From Symsagittifera roscoffensis (lineage: Eukaryota > Xenacoelomorpha > Acoela > Convolutidae), in contig NC_087067.1 of NCBI RefSeq assembly GCF_963678635.1, forward strand, positions 24,747,547 through 24,807,546: a stretch of DNA of 60,000 nt. Direction: 5' to 3'. Below the pieces are notes generated by a model. It worked only from the letters and a program-made list of their open reading frames with translations. It had not been told where the DNA came from and ran no database searches. Positions within the stretch are counted from its first letter, which is position 1, and the number at the start of each line of letters is the position of its first letter. The position numbers and the translations under genes were made by a program. Of the stretch, positions 11,201-21,711 are shown in pieces.

Positions 11201-14200
11201 CCTTCGATATATGACCCCTTGACCCCTCTGTCTATAGCCTTCATAATTTTGATTTTCTTTCGTTTTCTGCAAAAATGCCTCTCTCAATAATGAGTTTTTG
11301 GTTTCAATGAATAGAACTGTTTTGAAAAGCTCCACTGCATTCAATTTATGGGCCTCAGAAAAGTAAAATTTTTGATTTAAGACCGTTTTGTGGATCTTTT
11401 TGTTTTTTCTCGAAAACTAACCTCTCAAATCTGATATTGTGTTTTCAGTGAGTTAACAGGTATTGGGAAGCTCCTCTGCATTAGTGGACCTTAGCAAAAA
11501 GTTTTATACTAGAAGTTATCGCTCTCTGAAAAGTCACATATTGTGATCTTTTTTTTTTTAATTTTTAAGATATTCTGGAAAACTACCCAGCCATACCTGA
11601 GATTTTGGGATCAATTCTCAGAACCGGCGAAGGGAAGTTCATTTGCTTATGCGGCTATGCTCTATTTTTTTTACTCCAAAAGTTTTGGCCTCGGAAAAGT
11701 AAAAACTATGATTTTTTTTTTAAATTTTGATTTTTCTCGAAAAGCACTCTCTTAAATCTGGCTTATTGGGTTCAATCAAAATCACAGGTTGCGTGAACCC
11801 TTTTTGAATAACGTTTCTGTATAATTTTGTCACACAAAAAGCTATGATTCTCGGAAGTGTCAAATTTTTGATTTGTTGGCCGTTTTTTTAAAAACTTTTC
11901 TCGCTAACTATCCTGCCAAATTTCATATTATAGGTGTAGTCGATTGAACAGGTTGTTGAAAGCCTACCTTTCAAGTTACCTTTGCGGAGTTTGTTTAAAA
12001 TGTTATGGCCTTCAAACAAGGCAAAGTTTACTTTGACAGTGTTTTGGAAACTTCTTGACATTACGCGAAAACTACCGGGCCAATTCTCAAGTTGTGTTCA
12101 ATCGAGAAACCCGGCTTTCGAAATCTTCTCTCCTTAAGCGGCCATAAACTGCTTTTTGCAGAAAAATGTTATGGATTTTGGAAAGCCGTTGAACGTTTTT
12201 TTAGAACTCTCGACCGCTTTTCAGAAAATTTTTGATTTTTCTTAAAAAAATTACTCAATCAAATCTGAGATGAAAAGTTCAATTGAAAAAACGGGTTGCG
12301 ATAATTTTTCCTGCAGAAGCAGCTATTTCTTGATTTTTCTGTAAAAGAAATTCTATCTCCTTGGGAAAATTGATTATCTCAAAATTTTTCAGTCATCTCA
12401 CTGATTTAAGTAGAGAAGCTAATGTTTTAGGCAAAGTCCAATTTTTGAAATTACACTTTCCGTGCCACATCAGTATTGCAAACTCATTCATTATTAAACA
12501 CGTACCTCCAGTTTTAGTTGGGCCTGTAGTTGTTTTTATCGAGACTCCCGAAAAATTGGTTCACCTTGTTTTTTTTTCAACATCTTGAAAATATTTTTAG
12601 ACTATGTTTTTTTTTAATGTTTGTTTTGTATTGCTCTGCGTTACCTCTGTGGGTAAAGTTAGTTTTGCAAAATGTTTTTGTTTTTCTGGCAATTTTGCTA
12701 TAAAACTGTTTAACAATCGGCCGCTTTTGACTATGACGGTCGCATTTGCCTAATTTCTATTTTTTCGTTCAGATTTTTTTATCATACCACACAAAAAAAC
12801 GACACTAATTTGAAAAATATATATATTGTACTTTTGTAAGATTATGGTCGGAACGTTCTGTGCTACTTGCACAATAACCGCCTATCCTTGTTTCCATTTG
12901 TTTTGTTTCCGTTTGTTTTTGTTTCCATTTGTTTTTTTTTGCAATTTTTCTCCATTCTTATTTTATAATAAAGCAATGTATAGAAAGTATAATCTAATTG
13001 AATTGAAAATCCCATTTATCCGATCAAAAATATTCTTTTATTTTTTGCAGTTCTTATGTAGTGGCTTCTTGTACCCTCTATGTCTTTATGTTACTGACGT
13101 ATTTTTAAAAATGATTTAATTGAACTATTCTATAAATGAACTGTTCTACTTCGTATTTTAGACTAGTCTTTTTCGTGCTTTTTTCCTGTGAAACCACTTG
13201 TCCAACACAACGATGAATTGTTTGATAGCTGGGTTTATAATCACTTTAAGTTAAGCGTCGAAATCTGCACATTTGGACGAAAGGCTTCCGGGGCTTGAAA
13301 GTTGTTTTTGTAAACTGGAAATTGTCTGAAAAACTGATTGTCCGAATGTCGTGTCGGCTTTTTTGTCGGTGTAGTTGCTACGGCACAGGTTTTTGTATGG
13401 TTTCAGCAATATTGTTTTTCACATTTGATTTGATATCTTCCTCCAATGCTGCTGGCGATTGGGTTCGAAGTTGTAAGGTTGTGGAATCCGATACTTTAGA
13501 ACGTGTCTTTGAATTTTTTGTCTTCTCGTTTGCTTTTGAAAGCAATAAATTCAATCTGGCGCATAACCAATTAATTTAATGCCAAATGAAAGGACAAAGG
13601 AATTTTTGACAATGTGTCTTTCTTAACCTGGGTTGAAAATATCAGAAGAAATTTTTGGAATCTCTAGATTTTTTTAAACTTTAAATGGATGTTTTTTAAA
13701 CAAGTTCGTTGCGTGAAATTTTACGTTGAACCTTTGTCAATGAATAAATGTGTATGTCTTTCGATGTTGATAGTGGTTTTGCTGAGCTTAGCCAATCTAC
13801 CAGTAATAGCTAAATAATACCTAACTTCTGTGTTTGAGATGGAGGCAGGTCCACTTCGAATGGTTCCGCAGACTTCGAAGATTTGGGAGATTTTGTTGCC
13901 TTTTGGCTGACAGCATTTCAGAATTTATTTCTCATCCCGCGTGGCAATCTAAATGACGAAAGTTTTCATCTTTTCGGTAAACTTTTTTTGAAATCTATTT
14001 TTAGTCCTCTTCATTGCAAAGCATAAATTAAGTTGTTTTATTTAGAAAGCGGAGATGATGTTTGCTATATTGTGGAGAAAATTGTAGGAGAAAAGTAGGT
14101 AGTTCAAAGTAGGCTTTGTAGATTTGAAAGAAAGATTTAAGAAGGAAAACTGAATTTTCTGTTTTAGTGGTGGCTTGATACCTGCTGTCTCGGTAAAGAG

Positions 14201-17200
14201 ATTCACAGATATCAGCACAACAGACAATCTGCAGTCAGTGTTTAGTGCAACAATTGATTGGGAGGAGACGACTTACTTGAACCTGTTGATACACCTCTGT
14301 AGATTCAAACTCAGTTGCGGGATCTTGGAGAAGGGACGGTCAAGTGAGAAAGGAAAGTCGCATCATAAGCACCGGTCTTCCAAGCTCCATCTCAGAAAGC
14401 ATTTTCTGGTGTAAGTCTTCAGAAAGCTATGAAGGAACGGTCAAGTTTGAGCTATTTATCAGATCTCAATATGCAGAGAAAATTAACGGTTAATTGGGTT
14501 TGAATGGAGGTTAAATTTCGCTTATTTAGGTTTTGTATTTGGTCTTAAACTGTTTCCCTTAGGTTTTTGTCCGCTTGCAATTGGCAACCATTATCAGTTT
14601 GTAACATACAAGGTGAACCATAATAAGATAACTTGCAGCAAAAGACAAATCGCATTAAAAGACAATTGACTAAAAAGACAACTCGCAAAATACCCACCGC
14701 CGCAGTCGCGCCAGCGTGTTACATGCTTGCCCACAGAGTAAGACTTTACATGAAAATAAAAGCCAGTTATCACCTGGATGCGCGCGTAGTGTGACCACCG
14801 GCGACCATGAACCGAAGTCTTAAATTGCAGCTTTCCTTAAATTTTACGACTTGTCTTTTTTGTTGTCGCGGTATCCATGTGCGTAACGTTTTAAAATAAA
14901 ATCACCGAATCATTTGTGCTGACGTACTAATTATCTGGAAACTCAAATTGACCTAATGGTTGCTTTTACTGGTAACTACTAATTGTCTTGGCAGCATACT
15001 TTTGTTTTAAATTGGTTGTAGATTTCGGTTTTGGATTTATAAAAACGGCTTAGTCGCCATTGCATTATTTGACAACTGAAAAGGTTTCTTGGCGTATTTA
15101 TCGGGAATACTGAACTTCTTCGAGTTCCAAAATGTTTCATAGCCCAAAGTTTTTTTTTGGCGCAACAGTCGTCGGCGAAGTATTATTGGCTTTGTTTTCG
15201 CGGCATAAATTTTGTGTCGATGCTTATTACGCACAAATAGCACTTTAGCTTCAAGGTAGCATGGATCTGTAGCGTAGAGGTAGGGAGACCCGCAGCAAAA
15301 TAAGAGGGTTCGAACCTGAGCAGGGTCGGATGTTTTTGATGAACTTTTTCGCATATTAGTTAAAATGCGTCTGCTCCAGAAATTGACGCATGTTAGTTGG
15401 CAAGTTCCCTTTTTTCAAATTGACTGGTACTGCTAAAGCGTCATAATTGGCTTGCTTCACTTAGCAATTATGTAGACTCATAATTGACGTGCGTCATTTG
15501 ATAAATTTTTGTAGACTCAAAGTTTTGCCCGTTCAGTTTTTCCCAGTTTTTTTATCGGTCATATTTTTGCTTGTGTATGCGAAGTGCAACTTCGCCTCTG
15601 TGTAAAAGGAAGGCAAGCTCCACTATCGAATATCAAAAGTGTGAAGATCACAGAAAATGGAATCGACTTGAAGTTTCGAAAGTGTAATTGAATTTTCAGG
15701 TTTCCCTTCGAATTGAACCATTTTTTTTATTGATCTGGTTTTCTCAAATTGGGTTAGTGTTATCAAAAAAATTGACTATCATAAATGGTTCTAGAAATTT
15801 CAAAAATTTTAAGATCATCTGTTCTTTCGTTTTTATTCGAAAGCTTATATTTTTTTAAAAGTTTTATTTTTCTGTTTACTTGCTTTCATTGACTCTTTTC
15901 CATTTTTCTGCTGTCTGTTGGCTAGTTTTGAGCATGTGTGCATTGTGTGTCTTTCTATTCATTTTTTTTTAAAATTGTTCGCTGTAAACTTTTAATTTCG
16001 TTTTGTCTTTGGCTCTAAACTTTGTTTAAATGGTTACGGCTGATCCAAATTGTTTTTACACTTGCGATCAGCGTAGTGTATTATTTTGAACCTCCAAATA
16101 AAACTGTTCATTAAAATTGTTCACTTGTTTGGAAATCTCGCTGTAGCATCGGAAATTGCATAGCATCTGTTCTCTGCTTTATTTGTGGCTAGTGCTTGGT
16201 ACATATCAAGCGACTGTGACTGAGTGGTTAGTGTTTGAGACTCTAAATCTCTGGGTTGTAGGTTGGAATCTCAGATTAGCCGAATTTTTACTAAATCGAG
16301 GTTTATTTCTAATTTTTCCTATTGCTTTTTATAGAGGCTGCTTTTTGTCGTGTTCTCGCTAGGGTTTGCGAAGTAAATTTTCGCCTCTGTGTAATATTTA
16401 AAAAAGCGCAACTATAAGGGCTACATGAAATTGATAGAGCTTAAGTGATGTAATATGGTCGATAAAATTAGAAATTTTCGTTTCATTAACGATGCTGGTT
16501 GTTTTTATCGAGCTGTATGTTGATATAATTCTTAACTTCACTGTTGCTGAGTCTTAGTGACATTTATTATTTTTGCATATATAAATGATTCTTTTTGCCT
16601 CTTTAACTCATAAATTAAAGTTGTTAAAATCTTTTTCAACCCTTGATTTTTATGGCTAACAGCATGTTGTTTGCAGAACCACATACGCCTCACCGTTCAA
16701 ACACAGAATGGACAAGAAAAGTAGTCGCAATGTGTTGTCTTTTCCAAATGTGTACTTCTTAATCGACGATTTTGAGAGTGCTTGGGACAACGTGACTCTA
16801 TCTCAGGGCCAAGAGTTCTGTGTGGAACTCGTAGTTGAAATCGACCCGAAGTTTCTACAGATGTATTCGAGAAACGCAAGTGATGCAAATGGTTCTGAAC
16901 ATGACAGTTCAAATGGCACTACTCCCGTTTCAGAAAATCTGACGACAATATTTTTGGGCGCATCTTCTTTCTCTCAAATTCAAGAAGGTTCGTCGACAAT
17001 GACGTGTGCAGAAATTTTTTTGGGGGTGGGTTTCGACGAAAAATTTTTGTCCACCTTTTTTTTGGTCCACCAATTTGATTTTCCGAGCTCTCCGATAAAA
17101 AAAACAGAAAAATCGGTTTGAATCTGTTTCTAAGTGCTTTAAAAGGTTGGAAACGTAAAAATTAGCTCATACTTTTAGGGTTTGAAGATTACTTTTGCGA

Positions 17201-19348
17201 GGTTTTTCGATCCGGTTTCAGGCGATCTAAAGTATCAAAATCTGCATGTTTTTGCGATTAGCTGGGGCTTCTCGCTTCATTTAAAACTTTTATAATCCAA
17301 GTTACTTGTCAAAGTTTTTTTTGTCAAGAGATGCGAATGGTAGTATCCTTTTCGTCCTGAAGTTTTGTCAAGATCTGGACGAATCATGAAGATTTATCAT
17401 CATTGTTGCAGCGTTTTTAGGTTGTTTCTAGCACAATCGTTATACTTTAGGCTATTTTAATGAATTTTTCTTTTTAACGTCAAATAACAAAATTTTGAAA
17501 TTTGTGTTACAACTGTTGTTTTACTTGAACAGTACTGATAACCTCTGTGACTTCAACCGTTAAAGAACAGTACTGATAACCTCTGTGACTTTTTAGCCAG
17601 TTAAAGAAAAAAAAACTGGCTAAAAATGAGTTTTTGAGCACTGTTAAAAAATAATTGACCAAAAAATTTTTCAGCGTGCGCTTCGCCGTTAATTTCAGTT
17701 ATATTGGCGTCGAAGGCGCTTTAAGAAAACTTTTGTTGTTGGCCAGCCAAAAATGGATCTCGTAATTCGATTTGAGTTTGTTTTCTAACATTTTCGACTA
17801 AAACATTTACACTGATGCGTGCCGCATCAAAGCGAATAATCATTTTAATCGCACATGCTAAGCGGCATGCATGCAAGTTGCTACGCCCACTATTTTTCGA
17901 ATTCTGCTCCGCGCCTTTTTCGTTCTCTACATACCTTCGGCTTCTTGCTTTTACTTGCTACTGGTTTCTGGTTCTTTTCTTTGCAACTCCGCCTATTTGG
18001 GACGGTTATATAAATTGAGAATTTTGAATGCCGTTTAATTGACTATCAACGAAGTCATTTTGATTGTAAAGTTTCCGTGTTACTTGTTTGTTTTTCACTT
18101 GAAAACTCATTTGGCTTAAAAAGTTTCGGCTTAAGCGCTTGATATAGCATGGATATAGTATAGGCGCTCAATTAATAGTTTTTCGGGTCATTGGTCGTCT
18201 ACTCAAGTATTGTCTACGAAGTTCCGGTAAATTAACGCTTTCTCATTTTCTTCTTAAATGAATTTCATTCGGTTTATGAAATTTGTGGTTGATGTAGTCA
18301 GTTTTTTTCGGCTTGTGGTCTCATTTTCGGTTGTCTACCTTGCAATGCTATGCTTGTGATGAATCGAAGGTGGTCGAAACTCCAGTTTGCCTCTACGACA
18401 TTTATATGAAAAAGTGTCTTTCTTGCTTAATTTCCAGGATTGTGCGCGCCAAAAATCTCAATTTTCAACCAAACCTTCGTGCAGGTCCCTGAAACGACAT
18501 TTTAGGCCCATTTTGTCAAAAAAATGGCAGTAGAACAGACATTTTGACAGCCTAACATGCTTTTAAAGTGCAGCGAGAGCTCAGAAAATCAATTTAATTG
18601 GCCTAAAAATTATAAAATTCACAAACCCCCTTGCGAAACTTCAGATCCCACCCTAATTTTTTTCAGAGAAATGAAATTGTGAATGGTATTGTTTATTTTA
18701 GTTTTCAAAAAGCGACAGTCTTCTTCGAATATCTTATCAACTGTGACCACAATGTTCAACAAAAAGCAGGAAGCACCGACAGAGTTCATAAACATGACAG
18801 GTCGGAAATAGTCTTTTTCTTAGATTTTTCTTTGCTTACAACACTAGTCATTACATCTGAGGTTTGTGTGAATGTCTACGAAAATGTTTTCATTGTTTTT
18901 TTTTGAAGTATTGTCTTTAAAAATTGGCAAAAAAATGAAATTTTGTCCATTCCAAATTAAAATTTTGATTTTTATACCTCTTTTTCATAGTCCCTTTTCA
19001 TGTAGGCGCAAATTAGTTTGACATAAGTTTGTTTTATATCATAAATACGTGGATGATAAGTCGGATAATCGAAACATGAATGTTTTAGGGCCAAACAAAG
19101 TAGGCAAGGCACAAGTAGCAGTTTCCCCTCTTCCAAATGAGAACATGACAACACCAGAAACATGGGGACAGTTATTCGAAGAGTTCACCGATGTCGCCGC
19201 ATCGAGCACGACACGAATCAAAGAGCCACCTTCGCTGCACTGTGGAATCACATACGTATCTGTACCCTGTGAACATATAATGAGAATGATATTCGATTCT
19301 CCGAGGGAACCCTCGTTGCTGTCAGCTGCAATGCAGCCTGCCACATGA
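8132..19348 (+). CDS. KIAA0930-like protein (DUF2045 family), seven-exon gene model
   Basis: I rebuilt this gene from conserved blocks and splice phases: exons 8132-8285, 13839-13976, 14046-14094, 14168-14410, 16677-16987, 18702-18800, 19089-19348. They sum to 1254 nt (417 aa plus TGA); every intron is GT-AG and every phase matches. Human KIAA0930 is 404 aa. Recognisable blocks are the FW(L)TAFQNLF segment (human FWTWMFSTYF), DDVCYIVEKI (DDMLFYVRRK), IDWEETTYLNL (IDWEESVCLNL), ASPFKHRMD then SFPNVYFLID (ASPSKHPMD, SYPNIFFMID), TEFINMTGP (MEFVRMKGP), VGKAQVAVSP and the C-terminal CGITYVSVP (LTYVTLP). A 30-residue insert rich in Asn, Ser and Gly lies in exon 5. The family is widespread in animals and its biochemical role is unknown; no catalytic motif or signal peptide is seen. 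Exon 1 is the least certain part. Confidence 0.85.
8780..9117 (+). mobile_element. SINE family 1 (tRNA-derived), in intron 1
   Basis: Begins ACACTTGCGATCAGC, contains the shared body string AAATTGCATA-CATCTGTTCTC, a tRNA-like head with B-box-like CAGGTTCGAATATC, and ends with the hairpin GCGAAGC-AAA-GCTTCGC at 9091-9107 followed by CTCTGTGT. The same layout recurs at 16058 and 22399 (plus) and at 38353, 43346, 46827, 48150 and 55489 (minus). Confidence 0.8.
9118..10422. other. Intron 1 repeats
   Basis: No coding. 9600-9750 is a copy of a dispersed repeat (GTACC near TTTGTGGTACCTGATTTTG on the opposite strand) also at 38880-39060, 43890-44045, 48010-48130 and 57410-57560. 9960-10150 resembles the reverse of 53750-53900, a possibly tRNA-derived unit with TCCTGGGTACGAGTCTGATC. 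Confidence 0.55.
10423..12520 (+). repeat. Diverged tandem-array element (unit ~145-170 bp), copy 1, in intron 1
   Basis: Successive units share a T-rich stretch, a CGAAAACTACC-like string, a CAAATCTGA-like string, GGTTTCAAT and GGAAGCTCC. A leader with TGCCTGAGTACTCCCCTA precedes them, and the block ends near CCTCCAGTTTTAGTTGGGCC (about 12505). The same leader, units and end are found at 20220-21700, and parts at 23290-23690, 28480-28880 and 34960-35300, so this is a dispersed element containing an internal satellite-like array. No protein is coded. Confidence 0.75.
10548..11741 (+). repeat. 597-bp tandem duplication inside the array
   Basis: The segment starting GTGTGCCTGAGTACTCCCCT at 10548 restarts at 11145 and is nearly identical through about 11741, differing mostly in T-run lengths. 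The two halves are far more alike than neighbouring array units, so the duplication is recent. Confidence 0.93.
12521..13838. other. 3' part of intron 1
   Basis: AT-rich. 12780-12870 is a copy (reverse) of a dispersed repeat containing AGCACAGAATGTTCCGACCA, also at 47543-47640, 54310-54350 and 56765-56870. The 94-codon frame at 13295-13579 resembles no family I recognise. Confidence 0.45.
13839..13976 (+). CDS. KIAA0930-like gene, exon 2
   Basis: Acceptor CTAACTTCTGTGTTTGAG with a branch-point-like CTAAC; donor TTTTCG/GTAAAC. It encodes DFVAFWLTAFQNLF, aligning with the conserved N-terminal Trp-rich block of the family. It ends in phase 1. Confidence 0.8.
14046..14094 (+). CDS. KIAA0930-like gene, exon 3 (49 nt)
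   Basis: Micro-sized exon between introns of 69 and 73 bp. It encodes SGDDVCYIVEKIVGE, matching the DDMLFYVRRK block of the human protein. Acceptor TTTATTTAG, donor GAAAA/GTAGGT. It ends in phase 2, as exon 4 requires. Confidence 0.82.
14168..14410 (+). CDS. KIAA0930-like gene, exon 4
   Basis: Acceptor CTGTTTTAG, donor TCTGGT/GTAAGT. It contains IDWEETTYLNLLIHLCRFKL, one of the most conserved family blocks, then a Lys/His-rich tail (SHHKHRSSK) comparable to HIHKKKSQQ in human. It ends in phase 2. Confidence 0.9.
14411..15259. other. Intron 4, first part
   Basis: Non-coding. 14640-14700 contains several AAAAGACAA-type short direct repeats; a partially complementary stretch lies near 14850-14880. 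No transposon ends could be fixed. Confidence 0.35.
15260..15603 (+). mobile_element. SINE family 2 (tRNA-derived), in intron 4
   Basis: A-box-like TAGCGTAGAGGTAGGG and B-box-like GGGTTCGAACC lie 30-odd bp apart in the head, followed by a body containing GACTGGTACTGCTAA and the tail hairpin GCGAAGT-GCA-ACTTCGC (15579-15595) then CTCTGTGT. A second copy is at 21712-22071. Confidence 0.85.
15610..15790 (+). repeat. Dispersed repeat, copy 1
   Basis: Contains AAAGTGTGAAGATCAC, TTTCGAAAGTG and TCTCAAATTGGGTTA in the same order as 19845-20010. Non-coding; class unknown. Confidence 0.6.
16058..16392 (+). mobile_element. SINE family 1, in intron 4
   Basis: Best-preserved head of the family: GACTGAGTGGTTAGTG (A box), GAGACTCTAAATCTC as an anticodon-arm-like segment, and GTAGGTTGGAATCTC (B box). 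This is the pattern of a tRNA with a long variable arm (Leu or Ser type). The body and TTCGCCTCTGTGT tail are as in other copies. Confidence 0.85.
16677..16987 (+). CDS. KIAA0930-like gene, exon 5
   Basis: Acceptor TGTTTGCAG, donor AAGAAG/GTTCGT. It encodes ASPFKHRMDKKSS and SFPNVYFLIDDFESAW, then CVELVVEID, followed by an insert rich in Asn, Ser and Gly and then TTIFLGASSFSQIQE (human VIFQGSIRYEALKK). The frame stays open past the donor for 130 nt into a MITE relic, but phase and homology support splicing here. Confidence 0.9.
17010..17760. mobile_element. Decayed relative of the hAT-type MITE, in intron 5
   Basis: Segments 17010-17100 (GGGGGTGGG, CCGAGCTCTCC) and 17670-17760 (TTGGCGTCGAAGGCGC, GGCCAGCCAAAAATGGAT) match in order the two halves of the intact element at 54671-55096. 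An insertion or unrelated sequence separates them, including an imperfect direct repeat AACAGTACTGATAACC at about 17530 and 17567. Confidence 0.55.
17761..18701. other. Intron 5, distal part
   Basis: No element or coding sequence recognised beyond AT-rich DNA; ends in the acceptor used for exon 6. Confidence 0.4.
18702..18800 (+). CDS. KIAA0930-like gene, exon 6
   Basis: Acceptor TTTATTTTAG, donor GACAG/GTCGGA (weak but GT). It encodes VFKKRQSSSNILSTV and EAPTEFINMTG, matching KKVYDNRVSVAAR and MEFVRMKG of human. A longer ORF over this place in another frame is not the real reading. Confidence 0.82.
19089..19348 (+). CDS. KIAA0930-like gene, exon 7 (stop codon)
   Basis: Acceptor ATGTTTTAG. 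It encodes PNKVGKAQVAVSPLP, an acidic linker, then HCGITYVSVPCEHIMRMIF, the family's C-terminal block (human AHLTYVTLPLHRILTDIL). TGA at 19346-19348. The linker between these blocks is much shorter than in vertebrates. Confidence 0.88.
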
Positions 19349-19630
19349 AAAATTGTACGGAACTTAAACTGTGTAAACTCCTCTTTCCTTTCCCAGACCC
19401 TCTTCTTGCATTTTTACTAAAGCATTTTTTCCATTCTTACTAAATGTACAATTGAGAGAGAATTAGCATCCCAAAACTGATTTCCTGTTAAAGGTCACAA
19501 CAGGCTTTTTATGTTGCTACCTGTGGTTAAAAAAAAACAATTTAGAAAGCATTTTTTCTTCATGTAAAATTTTTCTAGGACTTATGGGAAAGGGAATTTG
19601 GAGGAGATTCGTGCTAGCTACCGTAGTATC

Positions 19631-19636
19631 AATAAA
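19631..19636 (+). promoter_or_regulatory. Polyadenylation signal AATAAA for the KIAA0930-like gene
   Basis: First canonical AATAAA after the stop codon, about 285 bp downstream, followed by a T-rich stretch. Confidence 0.5.
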
Positions 19637-19844
19637 GTTTATTTTATCTTGAGTTAGTTAGTTAATTTATTTATTACGAATTTTGAATACATGAATAAAA
19701 CTTCAAGGCATCGTTGTTTAAGAGTAATGAACGTAGTGAGTACTCTTATTTAGGTCTCGGTGATTTGTTCACGCTCAACTTTGATTTTTCGCGGTTTGGC
19801 TTGTGATTTTTTTTCAAGTTCAGTGCGTTTCCATTGTTGAAAAG

Positions 19845-20010
19845 ATTGCAAACTGAACTATCGAACAGAAAAAGTGTAAAGGTCACGAAAAAGGCGATTG
19901 ATTTCTTATTTCGAAAGTGGAAATTATTTATCAGATTTCCCAGAGAAATAAAAGTCTTACCTATTGATCCAGTTCTCTCAAATTGGGTTATTTTAACTAA
20001 AAAGTGTTCA
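19845..20010 (+). repeat. Dispersed repeat, copy 2
   Basis: Same order of blocks as 15610-15790 (AAAGTGTAAAGGTCAC, TTTCGAAAGTGG, TCTCAAATTGGGTTA). The short ORFs on both strands over it are not genes. Confidence 0.6.
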
Positions 20011-20219
20011 TTACACAAGCTTGGCTTTTTTCCAACCTAAGTCGCAAACATTGTTGCGCAAGAATGTGTTCATTTTGAAAGTGTTCAATTTGATCAATAG
20101 CCAGCTATTGAGTGTAGCCAATGCTAAGGATATTAACACATACTTTTATATTACAAATTCCTGCTTGATAAAAAAAAGGTATTCTGACAATGTATGGGAT
20201 CGTTTTTTTTAAACGCTTT

Positions 20220-21700
20220 GGGAATTTCCCTTTTTCTTCAAAACTACTTACCCGAATTTCAAAAGAGCGGTTTTAATGGTAATTCCGGTCACTCCCCTGT
20301 TTGCCTGCATACTCCCCTAGTTTCTTTCTACCTTACCCCACTTTCTACAGCCTGCGAAATAGTGTGTGGGGAGAATTTTTGACCCAATTTTTGGATTTTT
20401 TTGTTTTTATCGAAAACTATCCACCCGAATCTCAAGTTTTGAGTTAACTGGATAGAAAAGGTTGTGGAAAGCTCCCCTGCATAAGCGGCTACGCCCAATT
20501 TTTTTACACAAAATGTTATGGCCCTCAAAATAGTCAGTTTTTAGATTTTTTTTATCATGTTAACTTTCACACTTTTCTCTGAAATTACGCTCGCAAATCT
20601 TGATATTTTAGTTGCAATCGAACGGACGGGTTGTGGGAAGCTCCTCTGCTAAATGATTACGCCTAAAATTCCTGACACAAAATTTATGACCCTCCAAAAA
20701 GTCCGATTTTACCGTTTTTTCAATCTTCTCGATTTTTCTCAACTACCCTTCCAAATCTGAAATTTTGGTTTCAATTAGTAGAATGGGTTGTGGGAAGCTC
20801 CGCTGCTCGAAATATTACGCCTAAATTTTTTTTAGACAAAAAGTTAGGATCATTCGAACAGTCAACTTTTCGTTCTGACCGTTTTTTTTTTTTCAATTTT
20901 TTTTCGATTTTTTGTTACCCTCGCAAATCGGAGGTTCTGGTTTCAATGAGTAGAATGGGTTGTGGGAAGCTCCGCGACTTAAACGATTACGAGTTAATTT
21001 TTATACACAAAAAGAATTGACCCTCCGAAAAGTCGAACTTTTGGTTTTTGATTGGTTTTTGAAACTTTTCAACTTTTCTCAAAAAGTACCCTCCCAAATC
21101 TGCGATTTTGTTTTCATTTGGCAGAACGGTTTGTGGGTGGGACGCTCTCCTGCATAAACGGTTACGCTTATCTTCTTTTACAGAGAAAGTTATCACCCTC
21201 GGACCGTGGAAAAGTTGAATTTTTGACTGTTTTTTGAAAAATTTCGACTTTTCTCAAAAACTACCGTCCCGAATCTGAGATATTGGTTTCATTGACGAGA
21301 GAAAAGGCTCTCTGTGCAAGCGCTCATATTCAATTTTTCCAACACAAAAAAGTTTGGGCCTTCAGGAAAGTCAATGTTTTGATTTCTTGTCCGTTTTAAA
21401 TTTTGTTTCTCGAAATCAACTCAACCTGATATCAGAGGTTTAATCAAGGCAACAGGTTGTAAGAAGCCTCCGCTCATAAAGTGTTACGCATTTAAGTTCG
21501 AGCAAGAAACATGTTTCTGGGAAAATTTCAGAATTACAAATTTTGTCACCCATTTTTTAATAGAGCAACAACCAAGGCTTCGGGTGAAGCTCAATGCATA
21601 AATTTTTTAAATAACCTACTTCAACCCGCATCAGTACAGCAAATTCAAAAAATATCAAAAAAGAAGCACCTCCAGTTTTAGCTGGGCCTCTGCTAGCTTT
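20220..21700 (+). repeat. Diverged tandem-array element, copy 2 (seven units of about 158-173 bp)
   Basis: GTTGTGGG-AAGCTCC-like strings fall near 20460, 20630, 20788, 20959, 21130, 21303 and 21456, giving a period of about 158-173 bp. The leader at 20280-20350 (TGCCTGCATACTCCCCTAG, CCCCACTTTCTACAGCC) and the end CCTCCAGTTTTAGCTGGGCC near 21670 match copy 1. Confidence 0.8.
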
Positions 21701-21711
21701 TTAGTTTTTTA

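Noticed and set aside
13295-13579. 94-codon ORF in intron 1 as an exon
   Set aside because: No family resemblance and not needed for a phase-consistent gene model.
15037-15354. 105-codon minus-strand ORF
   Set aside because: Overlaps a SINE head and unrelated intron sequence; chance frame.
16220-16275. tRNA-like sequence as a functional tRNA gene
   Set aside because: Acceptor stem does not pair and it is embedded in a repeated SINE body.
18631-18906. 91-codon ORF over exon 6
   Set aside because: The family match (TEFINMTG) is in a different frame, and only that frame gives consistent splice phases.
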